Source: Quisquiliibacterium transsilvanicum (GTDB lineage Bacteria; Pseudomonadota; Gammaproteobacteria; Burkholderiales; Burkholderiaceae_E). Taken from it: a DNA stretch of 64,000 bases. Of the stretch, positions 51,791 to 61,112 are shown in pieces (within the stretch, counting starts at the first letter, position 1; every line of letters starts with the position of its first letter). The notes under the pieces are model-generated. The model worked only from the letters and a program-made list of their open reading frames with translations, did no database searches and was not told the DNA's origin. Both the position numbers and the translations under genes were made by a program. The stretch is from assembly GCF_014202215.1 (NCBI RefSeq), contig NZ_JACHGB010000001.1, positions 186,001-250,000 on the forward strand, read 5' to 3'.

Positions 51791-53524
51791 TTATAGCGGA
51801 GCGGGGGTTTGTGCGTCATCGGCCGGCTCGGCGGCCTCCACCACCAGCTGCAGCTCCGCCACCCCGCGGTAGTCGTTGCGTTCCAGCCGGTAGGCGATGC
51901 GCGCACGCCGGGGCAGGGGGTCGGTGCGGCCGAAGGCGATCGCGTCGATGCGCCGGCCCGCCAGGCGCAGGTCGAGCTTCAGGTGCCGGTCCTTGACCAG
52001 GCGCTGGCCAGCCACCTCGACGACGTCCGAGAAAAGCGGCGCCGGGAAGCCCTGGCCCCAGACGCCGCGGTCGATCGCCTCGGCGAGTTCCAGCCCGAGC
52101 TCTGCAGGGGCCAGCGGCCCGTCGGTGAGCAGGCTGCGCTCGAAGCAGGCCGGATCCGCGCTCTCGAGGATGGCCTGCTCGAAGGCTTCGGCGAAGGCTG
52201 CGAGGGCGCCGGCGGGCAGCGACAGGCCGGCCGCCATTGCGTGGCCGCCGAAGCGCGGGATCATGTCCGGATGGCGCTTGCTGACCAGGTCGAGGGTGTC
52301 GCGCAGGTGCACGCCGGGAATCGAGCGGCCCGAGCCGCGCAGCATTCCCGGCTCGCCCGAAGCCGGCGCGAACGCGACCGTGGGCCGATGGTGGATCTCC
52401 TTGAGGCGGGAGGCGACCAGCCCGACCACCCCCTCGTGCCAGCCGTCGCGGCAGACCACCAGGGTGCGCTGCAGAGGCGGCGGGGCGCCCACGTCGGCGA
52501 TCGCCTGCTCGCGCATGTCCGACTCGATGCCGCGCCGCTCGCGGTTGATCGCGTCCAGCCTGGCGGCCAGCGCGGCGGCGCGCTCGGGGTCGTCGGCCAG
52601 CAGGCATTCGATGCCGATGGTGATGTCCTCCAGGCGGCCCGCTGCGTTGATCCTGGGCCCGATGGCGAAGCCGAGGTCGCCGCAGCCCGCGGTGCGGGTG
52701 GCGCGGCCGGCGGCCTGGAACAGCGCGAGCAGGCCGGGGCAGGCCTGTCCTGCGCGGATCCGCCGCAGTCCCGCGCCGACCAGCAGCCGGTTGTTGCGGT
52801 CGAGCCGGACCAGGTCGGCCACCGTGCCCAGCGCAACGAGGTCGAGCAGCGCCTGCAGCGGCGGTTCGGCGCCGGCGGCGAAGCGGCTCATGCCGCGCAG
52901 CCGGGCGCGCAGCGCGAGCAGCACGTAGAACATCACGCCCACGCCGGCCAGGTGCTTGCTGGCGAAGCCGCAGTCGGCGCGGTTGGGGTCGACGATCGCA
53001 GCTGCATCCGGCAGGCGCTCGCCCGGCAGGTGGTGGTCGGTGACCAGCACCTCGATGCCCAGCTCGCGCGCCCGGGCCACGCCCTCGACGCTGGCGATGC
53101 CGTTGTCGACGGTGACGATCAGCGCCGGGCGGCCGAGCCGCGGGTGGGCGCAGGCCAGCTCGACGATCGCCGGGCCGAGCCCGTAGCCATGCTCGAAGCG
53201 GTTGGGCACCAGGTAGTCGACCCGCGCGCCCATCATGCGCAGCCCGCGCACCGCCACTGCGCAGGCGGTGGCGCCGTCGCAGTCGTAGTCCGCCACGATG
53301 AGGATCGGGCGGCCGGCGTCGATCGCCTCGGCGAGCAGCCGTGCGGCGAGCTCGATGTCGCGCAGGCCGTCGGGGGCCAGAAGTCCGCGCAGGTCGGGGT
53401 CCAGTAGCGCACTGTCGTCGACGCCGCGCGCGGCGTACAGACGGGCGAGCACCGGATGGACGCCGGCGCGCTCGAGCGCGCTGCGCGCCGCCTCTGGCAC
53501 CGGCCTTGCGACGATCTCGCTCAT
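51791..53524 (-). CDS. recJ: Single-strand exonuclease RecJ
   Basis: 5'-3' single-strand DNA exonuclease of the DHH family, 577 residues. Manganese-binding motifs are ILIVADYDCDGATACAVAVR (motif I), VTVDNGIASVEGV (motif II), VTDHHLPGERLPDAAAIVDP (DHH) and the DHHA1-type GGHAMAAGLSLP. It acts in RecFOR recombination and mismatch repair. ATG 53524 overlaps the preceding gene's stop by four bases (ATGA), so it is translated with it. No anomaly. Confidence 0.95.
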   Translation of the reverse strand: MSEIVARPVPEAARSALERAGVHPVLARLYAARGVDDSALLDPDLRGLLAPDGLRDIELAARLLAEAIDAGRPILIVADYDCDGATACAVAVRGLRMMGARVDYLVPNRFEHGYGLGPAIVELACAHPRLGRPALIVTVDNGIASVEGVARARELGIEVLVTDHHLPGERLPDAAAIVDPNRADCGFASKHLAGVGVMFYVLLALRARLRGMSRFAAGAEPPLQALLDLVALGTVADLVRLDRNNRLLVGAGLRRIRAGQACPGLLALFQAAGRATRTAGCGDLGFAIGPRINAAGRLEDITIGIECLLADDPERAAALAARLDAINRERRGIESDMREQAIADVGAPPPLQRTLVVCRDGWHEGVVGLVASRLKEIHHRPTVAFAPASGEPGMLRGSGRSIPGVHLRDTLDLVSKRHPDMIPRFGGHAMAAGLSLPAGALAAFAEAFEQAILESADPACFERSLLTDGPLAPAELGLELAEAIDRGVWGQGFPAPLFSDVVEVAGQRLVKDRHLKLDLRLAGRRIDAIAFGRTDPLPRRARIAYRLERNDYRGVAELQLVVEAAEPADDAQTPAPL

Positions 53525-54606
53525 TGCAGCAGCGTCGCGGCCGCGTCGAAGCGCCGCAGCAGCTTCCAGCGGTCGGCGCGCGCGAGCACGAGTTCGACGC
53601 AGCGGCGCTCGGCGCTCGCCACCAGGCGGATCCGTTCGAATCCGCCGGCGGCCGGCGCGTCGAGCACCGTCGGCAGCCAGCGCTCGAAGCGCAGCCAGGC
53701 CTCGCGCCAGTCGTGGGCGTCGCCAAGGCGCCGGGGCTGGCGCCAGAAGCCCGGGTCGAGGAGGACGTCGCGCCCGTCTGATGCGCCGGCCAGGTCGATG
53801 CTGGTGCCGAAGGCAGGCAGCGGGCAGTGCTCGCCGCCGCTGGCGAGGGCCAGGCCGGCGATCGCGTCGTCGTCGGTGACGGCGACCAGCGGTGCGGCCG
53901 GCAGCGGCTGGCGGACGCAGCCGTCGAGCCAGAGCGCGTTGATCGGCGGCAGGCCGCGCTCGGCCCGCGCCAGGTTCGCGGGGTGTTCATGCCAGGCCAT
54001 CTGGATCTCGGTGAACACGCGGCGCCAGGCGCGCGCCCGCTCGCCGCGGGGCAGGTGGCCGTCGATGCTGCGGCCCACGGCCATGGTCCAGGCGTGCGTG
54101 TCCAGCTGCCAGTCGGCGTTGCCCGACAGGAACCAGCGCTCGGGGCGGGCCAGCTCCAGGCCGAAGCCGGCATCCGCCAGGCAGGGGCGCGCAGCCTCGG
54201 CGAGCGCGGCCGCCTCGGCCGCCGACAGATCGAGCGCGGTGGGGTCGGCGAGGACGATCTGGTGGCGCCCCACCTCGACGTGCACCGGCGTCGCGCGCCA
54301 GCGCGGCGCAGGCAGTCCGTGCGCCGCAGCCGCCCAGGCGGCCACCGCGTCGCACGGCGCCACGCCGAAGCGCGCGCGCAGCCAGCCTTCGTCCGGCAGT
54401 TCGCGGGGCAGGGGGCTCGCGTCGGTCGACTCGGTGGCGATCCGCGCGCGCCTGAAGGTCCGCGCGAGGACGCCCCCGGCGAGCTCGCGTGCGAGGGCCT
54501 GGCCCTCCCGCGCGAAGGGGTCGGAGGAGGCAGCCGCGGCGGGGTCGCGGCCCGGTTCGGCGGGGTCTGTCGCGGCCCCCGCGCAGAGGAGGATGAGTTC
54601 GGGCAC
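53521..54606 (-). CDS. Conserved protein upstream of recJ, unknown function
   Basis: A 361-residue protein (MPELILLCAGAATDPAEPGR, PHVEVG-type PVHVEVGRHQIVLADPTALD, MAVGRSIDGHLPRGERARAW, INALWLDGCVRQPLPAAPLV). Homologues occur directly before recJ in many Betaproteobacteria and are sometimes annotated as cofactor-independent phosphoglycerate mutase-related. The characteristic metal ligands of that family are not obvious here, so the label is doubtful. It is probably cytoplasmic. The four-base overlap with recJ shows tight coupling. Divergent from lolC across 74 bp. Confidence 0.6.
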   Translation of the reverse strand: MPELILLCAGAATDPAEPGRDPAAAASSDPFAREGQALARELAGGVLARTFRRARIATESTDASPLPRELPDEGWLRARFGVAPCDAVAAWAAAAHGLPAPRWRATPVHVEVGRHQIVLADPTALDLSAAEAAALAEAARPCLADAGFGLELARPERWFLSGNADWQLDTHAWTMAVGRSIDGHLPRGERARAWRRVFTEIQMAWHEHPANLARAERGLPPINALWLDGCVRQPLPAAPLVAVTDDDAIAGLALASGGEHCPLPAFGTSIDLAGASDGRDVLLDPGFWRQPRRLGDAHDWREAWLRFERWLPTVLDAPAAGGFERIRLVASAERRCVELVLARADRWKLLRRFDAAATLLQ

Positions 54607-54680
54607 GGCGCGATTCTAGTCCAGCACCGGGCCCTGCCAACTGTGGCAAACTGTCCCGGCTCCCAACGACAGGATCTCGC

Positions 54681-55937
54681 TTGCAGCTCCCCTTCGAATG
54701 GCAGATCGGCCTGCGCTACACCCGCGCCGGGCGCGGGGCCGGTCGCCGCAACGGCTTCATCTCCTTCATCTCCGGGCTCTCGGTGGCCGGCATCGCGCTC
54801 GGCGTGGCCGCGCTGATCACCGTGCTGTCCGTCATGAACGGCTTCCAGAAGGAGGTCCGAGACCGCATGCTCTCCGTGCTCTCGCACGTGGAGGTGCTGG
54901 CCGGGCAGACGCCGCTCACCGATCCGACCGACGTGATCGCCCAGGCGCGCCGCAATCCGCGCGTGGTGGCGGGCGCGCCCTATGTCGCTGGCCAGGCGAT
55001 GCTGACCCACGGCGAGTCGGTGCGCGGCGTGCTGGTGCGCGGCATCGACCCGGCGGTTGAGGCCTCGGTGTCGGAGTTCCTGCGCGACCTGCCGGCGGGC
55101 ACGCTGCAGCGCCTGGTGCCCGGCGAGTTCGGCGCGATGATCGGGCGCGAGCTGGCGCGTCAGCTGCTGCTCGAAGTCGGCGACCGCATCACGCTGATCG
55201 CGCCGCAGGGAACGATGACCCCGGCCGGCGTCGTGCCGCGGCTGCGCCAGTTCACCATCGTCGGCGTGTTCGAGGCCGGGCACTACGAGTACGACAGCAC
55301 GCTGGTGCTGACCCATCTCGAGGACGCCGGACGGCTGTTCCGGGTGGAGGGCGCCAGCGGTGTGCGGCTGATGACCAGCGACATGATGGCGGCGCCGGAT
55401 ATCGCCGGCGAGCTGGCGCGCACGCTGCAGGGCGACCTCTTCGTGCGCGACTGGTCGATGGAGAACCGCAACTGGTTCGCCGCGGTGCAGATCGAGAAGC
55501 GGATGATGTTCATCATCCTGACCCTGATCATCGCGGTGGCCGCCTTCAACCTGGTCTCGATGCTGGTGATGACCGTGACCGACAAGCAGGCCGACATCGC
55601 GATCCTGCGCACGCTCGGCGCCAGCCCGCGCAGCGTGATGCAGATCTTCATCGTGCAGGGGGCGATGGTGGGACTGCTGGGCACGCTGATGGGCGTGGTG
55701 CTCGGGGTGCTGCTGGCGCTGAACGTGGACACCGTGGTGGGCCTGGTCGAGCGGCTGTTCGGCTTCCAGGTTCTGCCCAAGGGCATCTACTTCATCGACA
55801 GCCTGCCCAGCGACCTGCACTGGGACGACGTCTGGAGCATCGGCGCCACCGCCTGCGTGCTGGCGCTGGCCTCGACGCTGTACCCGAGCTGGCGGGCTTC
55901 CCGGGTGCGCCCGGCCGAAGCGCTGCGCTACGAATGA
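54681..55937 (+). CDS. lolC: Lipoprotein-releasing permease LolC/E
   Basis: Inner-membrane subunit of the Lol system that extracts outer-membrane lipoproteins, 418 residues. One helix after [13 protein letters not shown] ([20 protein letters not shown]), a large periplasmic domain, then three C-terminal helices ([58 protein letters not shown]). [20 protein letters not shown] and the closing [11 protein letters not shown] are typical. The start is TTG 54681 with AGGATC upstream; no ATG is available near the conserved N-terminus. It overlaps lolD by four bases. A single permease gene suggests a LolF-like homodimer or another copy elsewhere. Confidence 0.93.
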   Translation: MQLPFEWQIGLRYTRAGRGAGRRNGFISFISGLSVAGIALGVAALITVLSVMNGFQKEVRDRMLSVLSHVEVLAGQTPLTDPTDVIAQARRNPRVVAGAPYVAGQAMLTHGESVRGVLVRGIDPAVEASVSEFLRDLPAGTLQRLVPGEFGAMIGRELARQLLLEVGDRITLIAPQGTMTPAGVVPRLRQFTIVGVFEAGHYEYDSTLVLTHLEDAGRLFRVEGASGVRLMTSDMMAAPDIAGELARTLQGDLFVRDWSMENRNWFAAVQIEKRMMFIILTLIIAVAAFNLVSMLVMTVTDKQADIAILRTLGASPRSVMQIFIVQGAMVGLLGTLMGVVLGVLLALNVDTVVGLVERLFGFQVLPKGIYFIDSLPSDLHWDDVWSIGATACVLALASTLYPSWRASRVRPAEALRYE

Positions 55938-56677
55938 GGCCTGCAATGCAGACCGACGCAGCTGTACGGGCCGACGCGGTTTCGGCCGATGCCATCGCTG
56001 GCACGCCGGTGATCTCGTGCCGCGCGCTGACCCGCACTTACGGCGACGGCGGCCACACGGTGCCGGTGCTGGCGGGCGTCGACTTCGACGTCGCAGCCGG
56101 CGAGCGCATCGCCATCGTCGGCGCGTCGGGTTCCGGCAAGAGCACGCTGCTGCACCTGCTCGGTGGGCTGGACGAGCCCACCTCGGGCTCGGTGCGCTGG
56201 CTCGGCGACGAGGTCTCGGGCCTGGGCCAGACCGAGCGGGGCGTGCGGCGCAACCGGCTGCTGGGCTTCGTCTATCAGTTCCATCACCTGCTGCCCGAGT
56301 TCAGCGCGCTGGAGAACGTGGCGATGCCGCTGCGGATCCGGCGCATGCCGGTGGCGCAGGCGCAGGCCGCCGCCCGCGAGATGCTTGCGCGCGTGGGCCT
56401 GGCGTCGCGCGTCGGCCATCTGCCCGGTGAGCTCTCCGGCGGCGAGCGGCAGCGGGTGGCGCTGGCCCGCGCGCTGGTGACCGAGCCGCGCTGCGTGCTC
56501 GCCGACGAGCCCACCGGCAACCTGGACCGCGGCACGGCGCGCCAGATGTTCGAGCTGATCGACGGCCTGAACCGCGAGCTCGCCACCAGCTTCGTCATCG
56601 TCACCCACGACCTCGAGCTCGCCGGGCATGCCAGCCGCGTGCTGACCATGCTCGACGGAAGGCTCGTCGCTGCCTGA
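55934..56677 (+). CDS. lolD: Lipoprotein-releasing ATPase LolD
   Basis: ABC ATPase of 247 residues energising LolC/E. Walker A is GASGSGKST (63-71), the Q-loop [17 protein letters not shown] carries the LolD-type FHHLLPEF, the signature is [15 protein letters not shown], Walker B is [12 protein letters not shown] and the switch His lies in [13 protein letters not shown] 55934 overlaps the lolC stop (ATGA). Confidence 0.95.
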   Translation: MRPAMQTDAAVRADAVSADAIAGTPVISCRALTRTYGDGGHTVPVLAGVDFDVAAGERIAIVGASGSGKSTLLHLLGGLDEPTSGSVRWLGDEVSGLGQTERGVRRNRLLGFVYQFHHLLPEFSALENVAMPLRIRRMPVAQAQAAAREMLARVGLASRVGHLPGELSGGERQRVALARALVTEPRCVLADEPTGNLDRGTARQMFELIDGLNRELATSFVIVTHDLELAGHASRVLTMLDGRLVAA

Positions 56678-56696
56678 AGCCCTGCAGGGGGCAGGG

Positions 56697-57506
56697 ATGC
56701 TGATCGACACCCACTGCCACCTCGATGCTGCGGAGTTCGACGCGGACCGCGAGGCGGTGCTGTTGCGCGCGCGCGCGGCGGGCGTGGGATGCATCGTCAT
56801 TCCCGCGGTGGAGCGCGCCAACTTCGAGATCGTGGCGCGCATCGCGCGGACCCTGCCGGGCTGCGCGTACGCGCTCGGCATCCATCCGATGTACGTGGAT
56901 CGCGCCGGCCCCGACGACCTCGAGGCCTTGCGCGCGGCGCTGCAAGCGTCGATCGGCGATCCGCGGCTGGTGGCGATCGGCGAGATCGGCCTCGATTTCT
57001 TCGTGCCTGGGCTTGACCGTGCCCGGCAGGCGCTGTTCCTCGACGCGCAGCTGAAGATGGCCCGGGAATTCGGCCTGCCGGTGCTGCTGCACGTGCGCCG
57101 CTCGCAGGACACTCTGCTGGCGGCGCTCCGCCGCGCCCGCCCGCCCGGCGGGATCGCGCACGCCTTCAACGGCAGCCTGCAGCAGGCGCGGGGTTTCCTC
57201 GAGCAGGGCTTTGCGCTGGGCTTCGGCGGCGCGCTGACCTACGAGCGGGCGCTGCGCATCCGCCGGCTGGTCAGCGAACTGCCGGCGGATGCGCACGTGC
57301 TGGAAACCGATGCGCCCGACATGGCGCCGGAGTGGCTCTACCGCGAGCGAAACGAGCCCGGCGAGCTGCCGCGGATCGCGCAGGTGTTTGCGGGGCTCAG
57401 GGGCGTGGAGGTCGGCGAAGCCATCGATGCGACCGCGCGCAACGCGCTGCGGGTGCTGCCGCGGCTGGCGGCGCTGCTGGCCGGGGAGCAAGCAGCTTCC
57501 GGCTGA
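56697..57506 (+). CDS. TatD family metal-dependent hydrolase
   Basis: A 269-residue TIM-barrel nuclease/hydrolase. Metal ligands are in MLIDTHCHLDAAEFD (His6, His8), the Glu of IGEIGLDFF, the His of PVLLHVRRSQDT, IAHAFNGSLQQA and ETDAPDMAP. TatD proteins show 3'-5' exonuclease or D-aminoacyl-tRNA deacylase activity. The gene follows lolD by 19 bp and precedes comEC, so lolCD-tatD-comEC may be one transcript. Confidence 0.9.
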   Translation: MLIDTHCHLDAAEFDADREAVLLRARAAGVGCIVIPAVERANFEIVARIARTLPGCAYALGIHPMYVDRAGPDDLEALRAALQASIGDPRLVAIGEIGLDFFVPGLDRARQALFLDAQLKMAREFGLPVLLHVRRSQDTLLAALRRARPPGGIAHAFNGSLQQARGFLEQGFALGFGGALTYERALRIRRLVSELPADAHVLETDAPDMAPEWLYRERNEPGELPRIAQVFAGLRGVEVGEAIDATARNALRVLPRLAALLAGEQAASG

Positions 57507-57587
57507 GCCCGGGGGATTCGGCCGCCGCGCCGATTGCGCCCGCCGAGCCGCGGCTGGAGCATCGGGGCGCACTTCCGAGCGAGGCCG

Positions 57588-60389
57588 ATGTCCCGATCCG
57601 CTTCCACGCCGCCTCCGGGGCTGGCGGTCGTCGCGGCCTGCTGGTCCGTCCAGCAGCTGCCGGCGCTGCCGCCCGCCTGGGTCGCGGGCGCGCTGGCGGT
57701 CGCCGGGCTTCTGCTCGTGTGCGTCTCGCTGCGGCGGGCAGCCTGGCTGACCTGCATCGGGGCGGGCGCGGCCGCCGCCGGCTGGGCGCTGCTGCTGGCC
57801 GGCAGCCGGCTCGATGAGCGGCTCCCGGCCGGCCTCGAGGGGGTCGATCTTCGGGTTGCCGGCATCGTCGAGGACATGCCCCAGTCCGACGAACGCGGGC
57901 TGCGCTTCCGCTTCCTCATCGAGCGCTGCGAGGCGGATGGGCAGCCGTGCCCGGCGCCCCGTTCGGTACGGCTGGGCTGGTACTCCGGGTCGAGGCCCTG
58001 GGGCGGCGTGGCCGCGCCCAAGGCTGCGGCAAGCCGGGCACGCGCGCTTCCCGATCTGCGGCCCGGCGAGCGCTGGGAGTTCACGGTGCGGCTGAAGCGT
58101 CCGCATGCGAGTCTCAACCCCTACCTGTTCGACTCCGAGCTGAGGTCGGTCCAGGAAGGGATCTCGGCGGTCGGCTACGTGCGCCTGCCGGGCAAGGGGG
58201 CAGTTGGGGACGGCGCGCGCCGCATCGACGCCTTCGTCGTCCGGCCAGCTCTGCTCGTCGAACGCGCACGCCATGCGATCAGGGAACGCATGCTGTCGGC
58301 GCTGGCGGGGGCCGATGCGGTGCCTCGCGGGGTGCTGGTCGCGCTGACGGTCGGCGACCAGGCGGCGATTTCGGCGCCCTGGTGGGAGCTCTTCAATCGC
58401 ACCGGCATCGGCCACCTGATGAGCATCTCGGGCCTGCACATCACGATGCTCGCCGCGCTGGGAGCGGCGCTGGCCGGACGGATCTGGAACAGCAGGCGGC
58501 TCGCGCTGCGCATGCATCCGGCCTCGCTGCCGGCGCGCTGGCCGGCGCCCTACGCACGCTGGACCCTCGGGCTGCTGGTGGCCTTCTCCTATGCGGGGCT
58601 GGCGGGGTGGGGCATCCCCGCCCAGCGCACCTGCTGGATGATCGCCGCCGCCGGGCTGGCCCTGCTTGGGGGCCGGGCGCGCTCGCCGGTGGCGGTGCTG
58701 TCCACGGCTGGCGCAGCGGTCTGCGTGCTCGATCCGTGGGCGCCGCTGGCCGCGGGGTTCTGGCTGTCCTTCGCGGCGGTGGCGTCGATCGTCTGGTACG
58801 GGTCCGCGCGCGGCGGTGCTGCGCCGCGGGCGGATGCGGCACCGTCGTCCGAGCCTGCCTCCGAGATGGCCGGCGCACCGGAGGCGTGCACCCGTGGCGG
58901 GCCCGCGCAGCCGCACGCGACGCCCGGTGCTGCTGCGTCGCTGCACGCGAGGCCCGGTGCTGCTGCGTCGCTGCACGCGTCGTCACCCCAGCCCGCACAG
59001 CCGCGCGGGCCGGCGCCGCCCGGCGGCTGGCGGGACCGCCTTCGCCGCACGCTGCGGGAGGCGCTGCGTTCCCAGTTCGCTGCGACGCTGGTGCTGATCC
59101 CGCTCGGAGTTATGTTCTTCTCGTCGGTGTCGCTGGTCAGTCCGCTGGCCAACGCGGTGGCGATTCCGCTGGTGTCCGGCGTGATCACCCCGCTGGCGAT
59201 GGCCGGTGCGGCGCTGGCGATGGCCTGGGAGCCGCTTGGCGCGTGGGCGCTCTGGATCGCGAGCTGGCTCACCGGGGCGCTGCTGGCGGCAATGCAGTGG
59301 CTGGACGCCGGCAGCGCCTCGGCCTTGCCGGTGCCCCGTCCCAGCCCTTTTGCGCTGCTGCTGGCTGCGGCGGCCTGCGCCTTCGTGCTTGCGCCAGCCC
59401 GCTTCGCCGGCCGCTGGCTGGCCTCGCTGGGTCTGTGCCCGCTACTGCTGGCGCCCGCTGATCGGCCGGCCACCGGCGAGATCCGGCTGACCGCGCTGGA
59501 CGTGGGGCAGGGCACTGCGGTGCTGATCGAGACCGCCCGCGGCCGGCTGCTCTACGACACCGGCCCTGCGCTCGGCCCCGACAGCGACGCGGGAGCCAGG
59601 GTGCTGGTGCCGTGGCTCAGGGCCCGCGGCATCGACCGTCTCGAAGCCCTGGTGGTCTCGCACGAGGATCTCGACCATGCCGGCGGCGCGCTGGCGGTGC
59701 TCAAGGGCGTGGGGGTCGAGTGGGTGTCGAGCTCGCTACCGGCGGAACACCCGGTGCTGGCGGCCTCGCCACGGCACTACCCCTGCCGCCGCGGCGAGCG
59801 CTGGCAGTGGGGCGAGGTGGGCTTCGAGTGGCTGCATCCCGGGCCGGAGCCGGTCGGCCCTGCGCGCTCGACGACCAACGCGCGCAGCTGCGTGCTGCGG
59901 GTGCACGGCGCGGCGGGCGCGGTGCTGCTCGCGGGCGACATCGAGGCAGCGCAGGAGCGACGCCTGCTGTCGCTGATCGAGCCCTCGCGGCTGCGAGCGC
60001 AGGTGCTGCTCGCGCCCCATCACGGCAGCCGAACCTCCTCGTCGCCGGCCTTCCTGGATGCGGTGGCGCCGCAACTCGCGGTGTTCCAGGTGGGGTATCG
60101 AAACCGCTACCGGCATCCGAACTCCGCGGTGCTGGAGCGCTACCTTGCGCGCGGCATCGGCGTGCTGCGCAGCGACGCGCATGCCGCGATCGAGATCCGG
60201 CTGCAGCCGGGGCAGGCGCCGCAGGTGGTGCGGCACCGGGTCGACCGGCCGCGCTGGTGGCGCGTGCCGGTCGCCGAAGACGCTACTGCGCCGTCCAGCC
60301 CCCGTCGATCGTCCAGGCCGCGCCCCGCACCTGCTGGGCGGAGTCGGAGCACAGGAACACAGCCAGATCGCCGATCTGCTCCGGGGTGA
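57588..60389 (+). CDS. comEC: DNA uptake channel ComEC/Rec2
   Basis: Competence protein of 933 residues that moves single-stranded DNA through the inner membrane. The OB-like DUF4131 region is N-terminal. The Competence domain contains FNRTGIGHLMSISGLHITML and GLAGWGIPAQRTCWM. The C-terminal MBL-like domain contains TALDVGQGTAVLIETARGRL, VVSHEDLDHAGG and LAPHHGSRTSSS. A Pro/Ala-rich insertion (about 58840-59030) with two 30-bp tandem units interrupts the membrane domain. The last 35 residues are translated from the antisense of the hbdH gene end and look like read-through after loss of the original stop. ATG 57588 is preferred. Confidence 0.9.
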   Translation: MSRSASTPPPGLAVVAACWSVQQLPALPPAWVAGALAVAGLLLVCVSLRRAAWLTCIGAGAAAAGWALLLAGSRLDERLPAGLEGVDLRVAGIVEDMPQSDERGLRFRFLIERCEADGQPCPAPRSVRLGWYSGSRPWGGVAAPKAAASRARALPDLRPGERWEFTVRLKRPHASLNPYLFDSELRSVQEGISAVGYVRLPGKGAVGDGARRIDAFVVRPALLVERARHAIRERMLSALAGADAVPRGVLVALTVGDQAAISAPWWELFNRTGIGHLMSISGLHITMLAALGAALAGRIWNSRRLALRMHPASLPARWPAPYARWTLGLLVAFSYAGLAGWGIPAQRTCWMIAAAGLALLGGRARSPVAVLSTAGAAVCVLDPWAPLAAGFWLSFAAVASIVWYGSARGGAAPRADAAPSSEPASEMAGAPEACTRGGPAQPHATPGAAASLHARPGAAASLHASSPQPAQPRGPAPPGGWRDRLRRTLREALRSQFAATLVLIPLGVMFFSSVSLVSPLANAVAIPLVSGVITPLAMAGAALAMAWEPLGAWALWIASWLTGALLAAMQWLDAGSASALPVPRPSPFALLLAAAACAFVLAPARFAGRWLASLGLCPLLLAPADRPATGEIRLTALDVGQGTAVLIETARGRLLYDTGPALGPDSDAGARVLVPWLRARGIDRLEALVVSHEDLDHAGGALAVLKGVGVEWVSSSLPAEHPVLAASPRHYPCRRGERWQWGEVGFEWLHPGPEPVGPARSTTNARSCVLRVHGAAGAVLLAGDIEAAQERRLLSLIEPSRLRAQVLLAPHHGSRTSSSPAFLDAVAPQLAVFQVGYRNRYRHPNSAVLERYLARGIGVLRSDAHAAIEIRLQPGQAPQVVRHRVDRPRWWRVPVAEDATAPSSPRRSSRPRPAPAGRSRSTGTQPDRRSAPG
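58913..58972 (+). repeat. 30-bp in-frame tandem duplication in comEC
   Basis: Units 58913-58942 and 58943-58972 differ at one base; a third partial unit follows (GCACGCG). They encode repeated PGAAASLHA within a linker between membrane segments. Confidence 0.9.
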
Positions 60390-61065
60390 CGAACTCCAGC
60401 GAAGGCTGCTTCTCGCCGAGCAGGCTCACGCGCGCCTCGTCGGCGCTGATGCCCTGCGCGGCGGCGCGCGCGTCGATCTGCTTCTGGACCAGCGGAGTGA
60501 GAACCCAGCCCGGACAGATCGCGTTACAGGTGATGCCGGTGCGCGCGTTCTCGAGCGCGACCACCTTGGTGAGGCCGATGATGCCGTGCTTGGCGGCCAC
60601 GTAGGCTGCCTTCTCGGCCGAAGCCACCAGTCCGTGCGCCGAGGCCACGTTGATGATGCGGCCCCAGTTGCGCTTCTGCATCGCCGGCAGCGCGCAGCGC
60701 GAGGCGTGGAACGCGGCCGAGAGGTTGAGCGCGATGACCGCGTCCCACCGCTCGGGCGGGAAATCCTGCACCGGCGCCACGTGCTGGATGCCTGCGTTGT
60801 TGACGAGGATGTCGATGGCGCTGCCGCGCTTGCCGATCGAGGCGAACATTGCGTCGATCTGCGCCGGCTGCATCAGGTCGGCGCCCTCGTAGGAGACCTT
60901 CACGCCGAACTCGGCTTCGAGGCCCGCGCGGATCCGGTCGATCTCCGCGGCATCGCCGAAACCGTTGAGCACCAGGTCGGCGCCCTGGCGTGCGAGCGCC
61001 CGTGCAATCCCCAGGCCAATGCCGCTGGTCGATCCGGTGACCAGGGCCGTCTTACCTTTAAGCAT
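60283..61065 (-). CDS. 3-hydroxybutyrate dehydrogenase
   Basis: Short-chain dehydrogenase of 260 residues closely matching the 3-hydroxybutyrate dehydrogenase group. TGSTSGIGLGIARALA (cofactor loop, residues 10-17), NNAGIQHVAPVQDFPPERWD, INVASAHGLVASAEKAAYVA with catalytic Ser and Tyr, AKHGIIGLTKVVALE with Lys, and ICPGWVLTPLVQKQI are present. It interconverts 3-hydroxybutyrate and acetoacetate, as needed to use polyhydroxybutyrate. GGGAG precedes ATG 61065. Its 3' end overlaps comEC tail-to-tail by 107 bp. Confidence 0.9.
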   Translation of the reverse strand: MLKGKTALVTGSTSGIGLGIARALARQGADLVLNGFGDAAEIDRIRAGLEAEFGVKVSYEGADLMQPAQIDAMFASIGKRGSAIDILVNNAGIQHVAPVQDFPPERWDAVIALNLSAAFHASRCALPAMQKRNWGRIINVASAHGLVASAEKAAYVAAKHGIIGLTKVVALENARTGITCNAICPGWVLTPLVQKQIDARAAAQGISADEARVSLLGEKQPSLEFVTPEQIGDLAVFLCSDSAQQVRGAAWTIDGGWTAQ

Positions 61066-61112
61066 CTGCGCTCCCTGCTAAGATTCCTGCCGATTCTACA
61101 GGGGAGCGTTCC

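Noticed and set aside
51816..55946. 1376-codon antisense frame over recJ and lolC
   Set aside because: Same codon-bias effect; both sense genes are unmistakable.
57534..57587. Longer ComEC start at 57534
   Set aside because: The added residues lack similarity, and ATG 57588 lies closer to the conserved N-terminal region.
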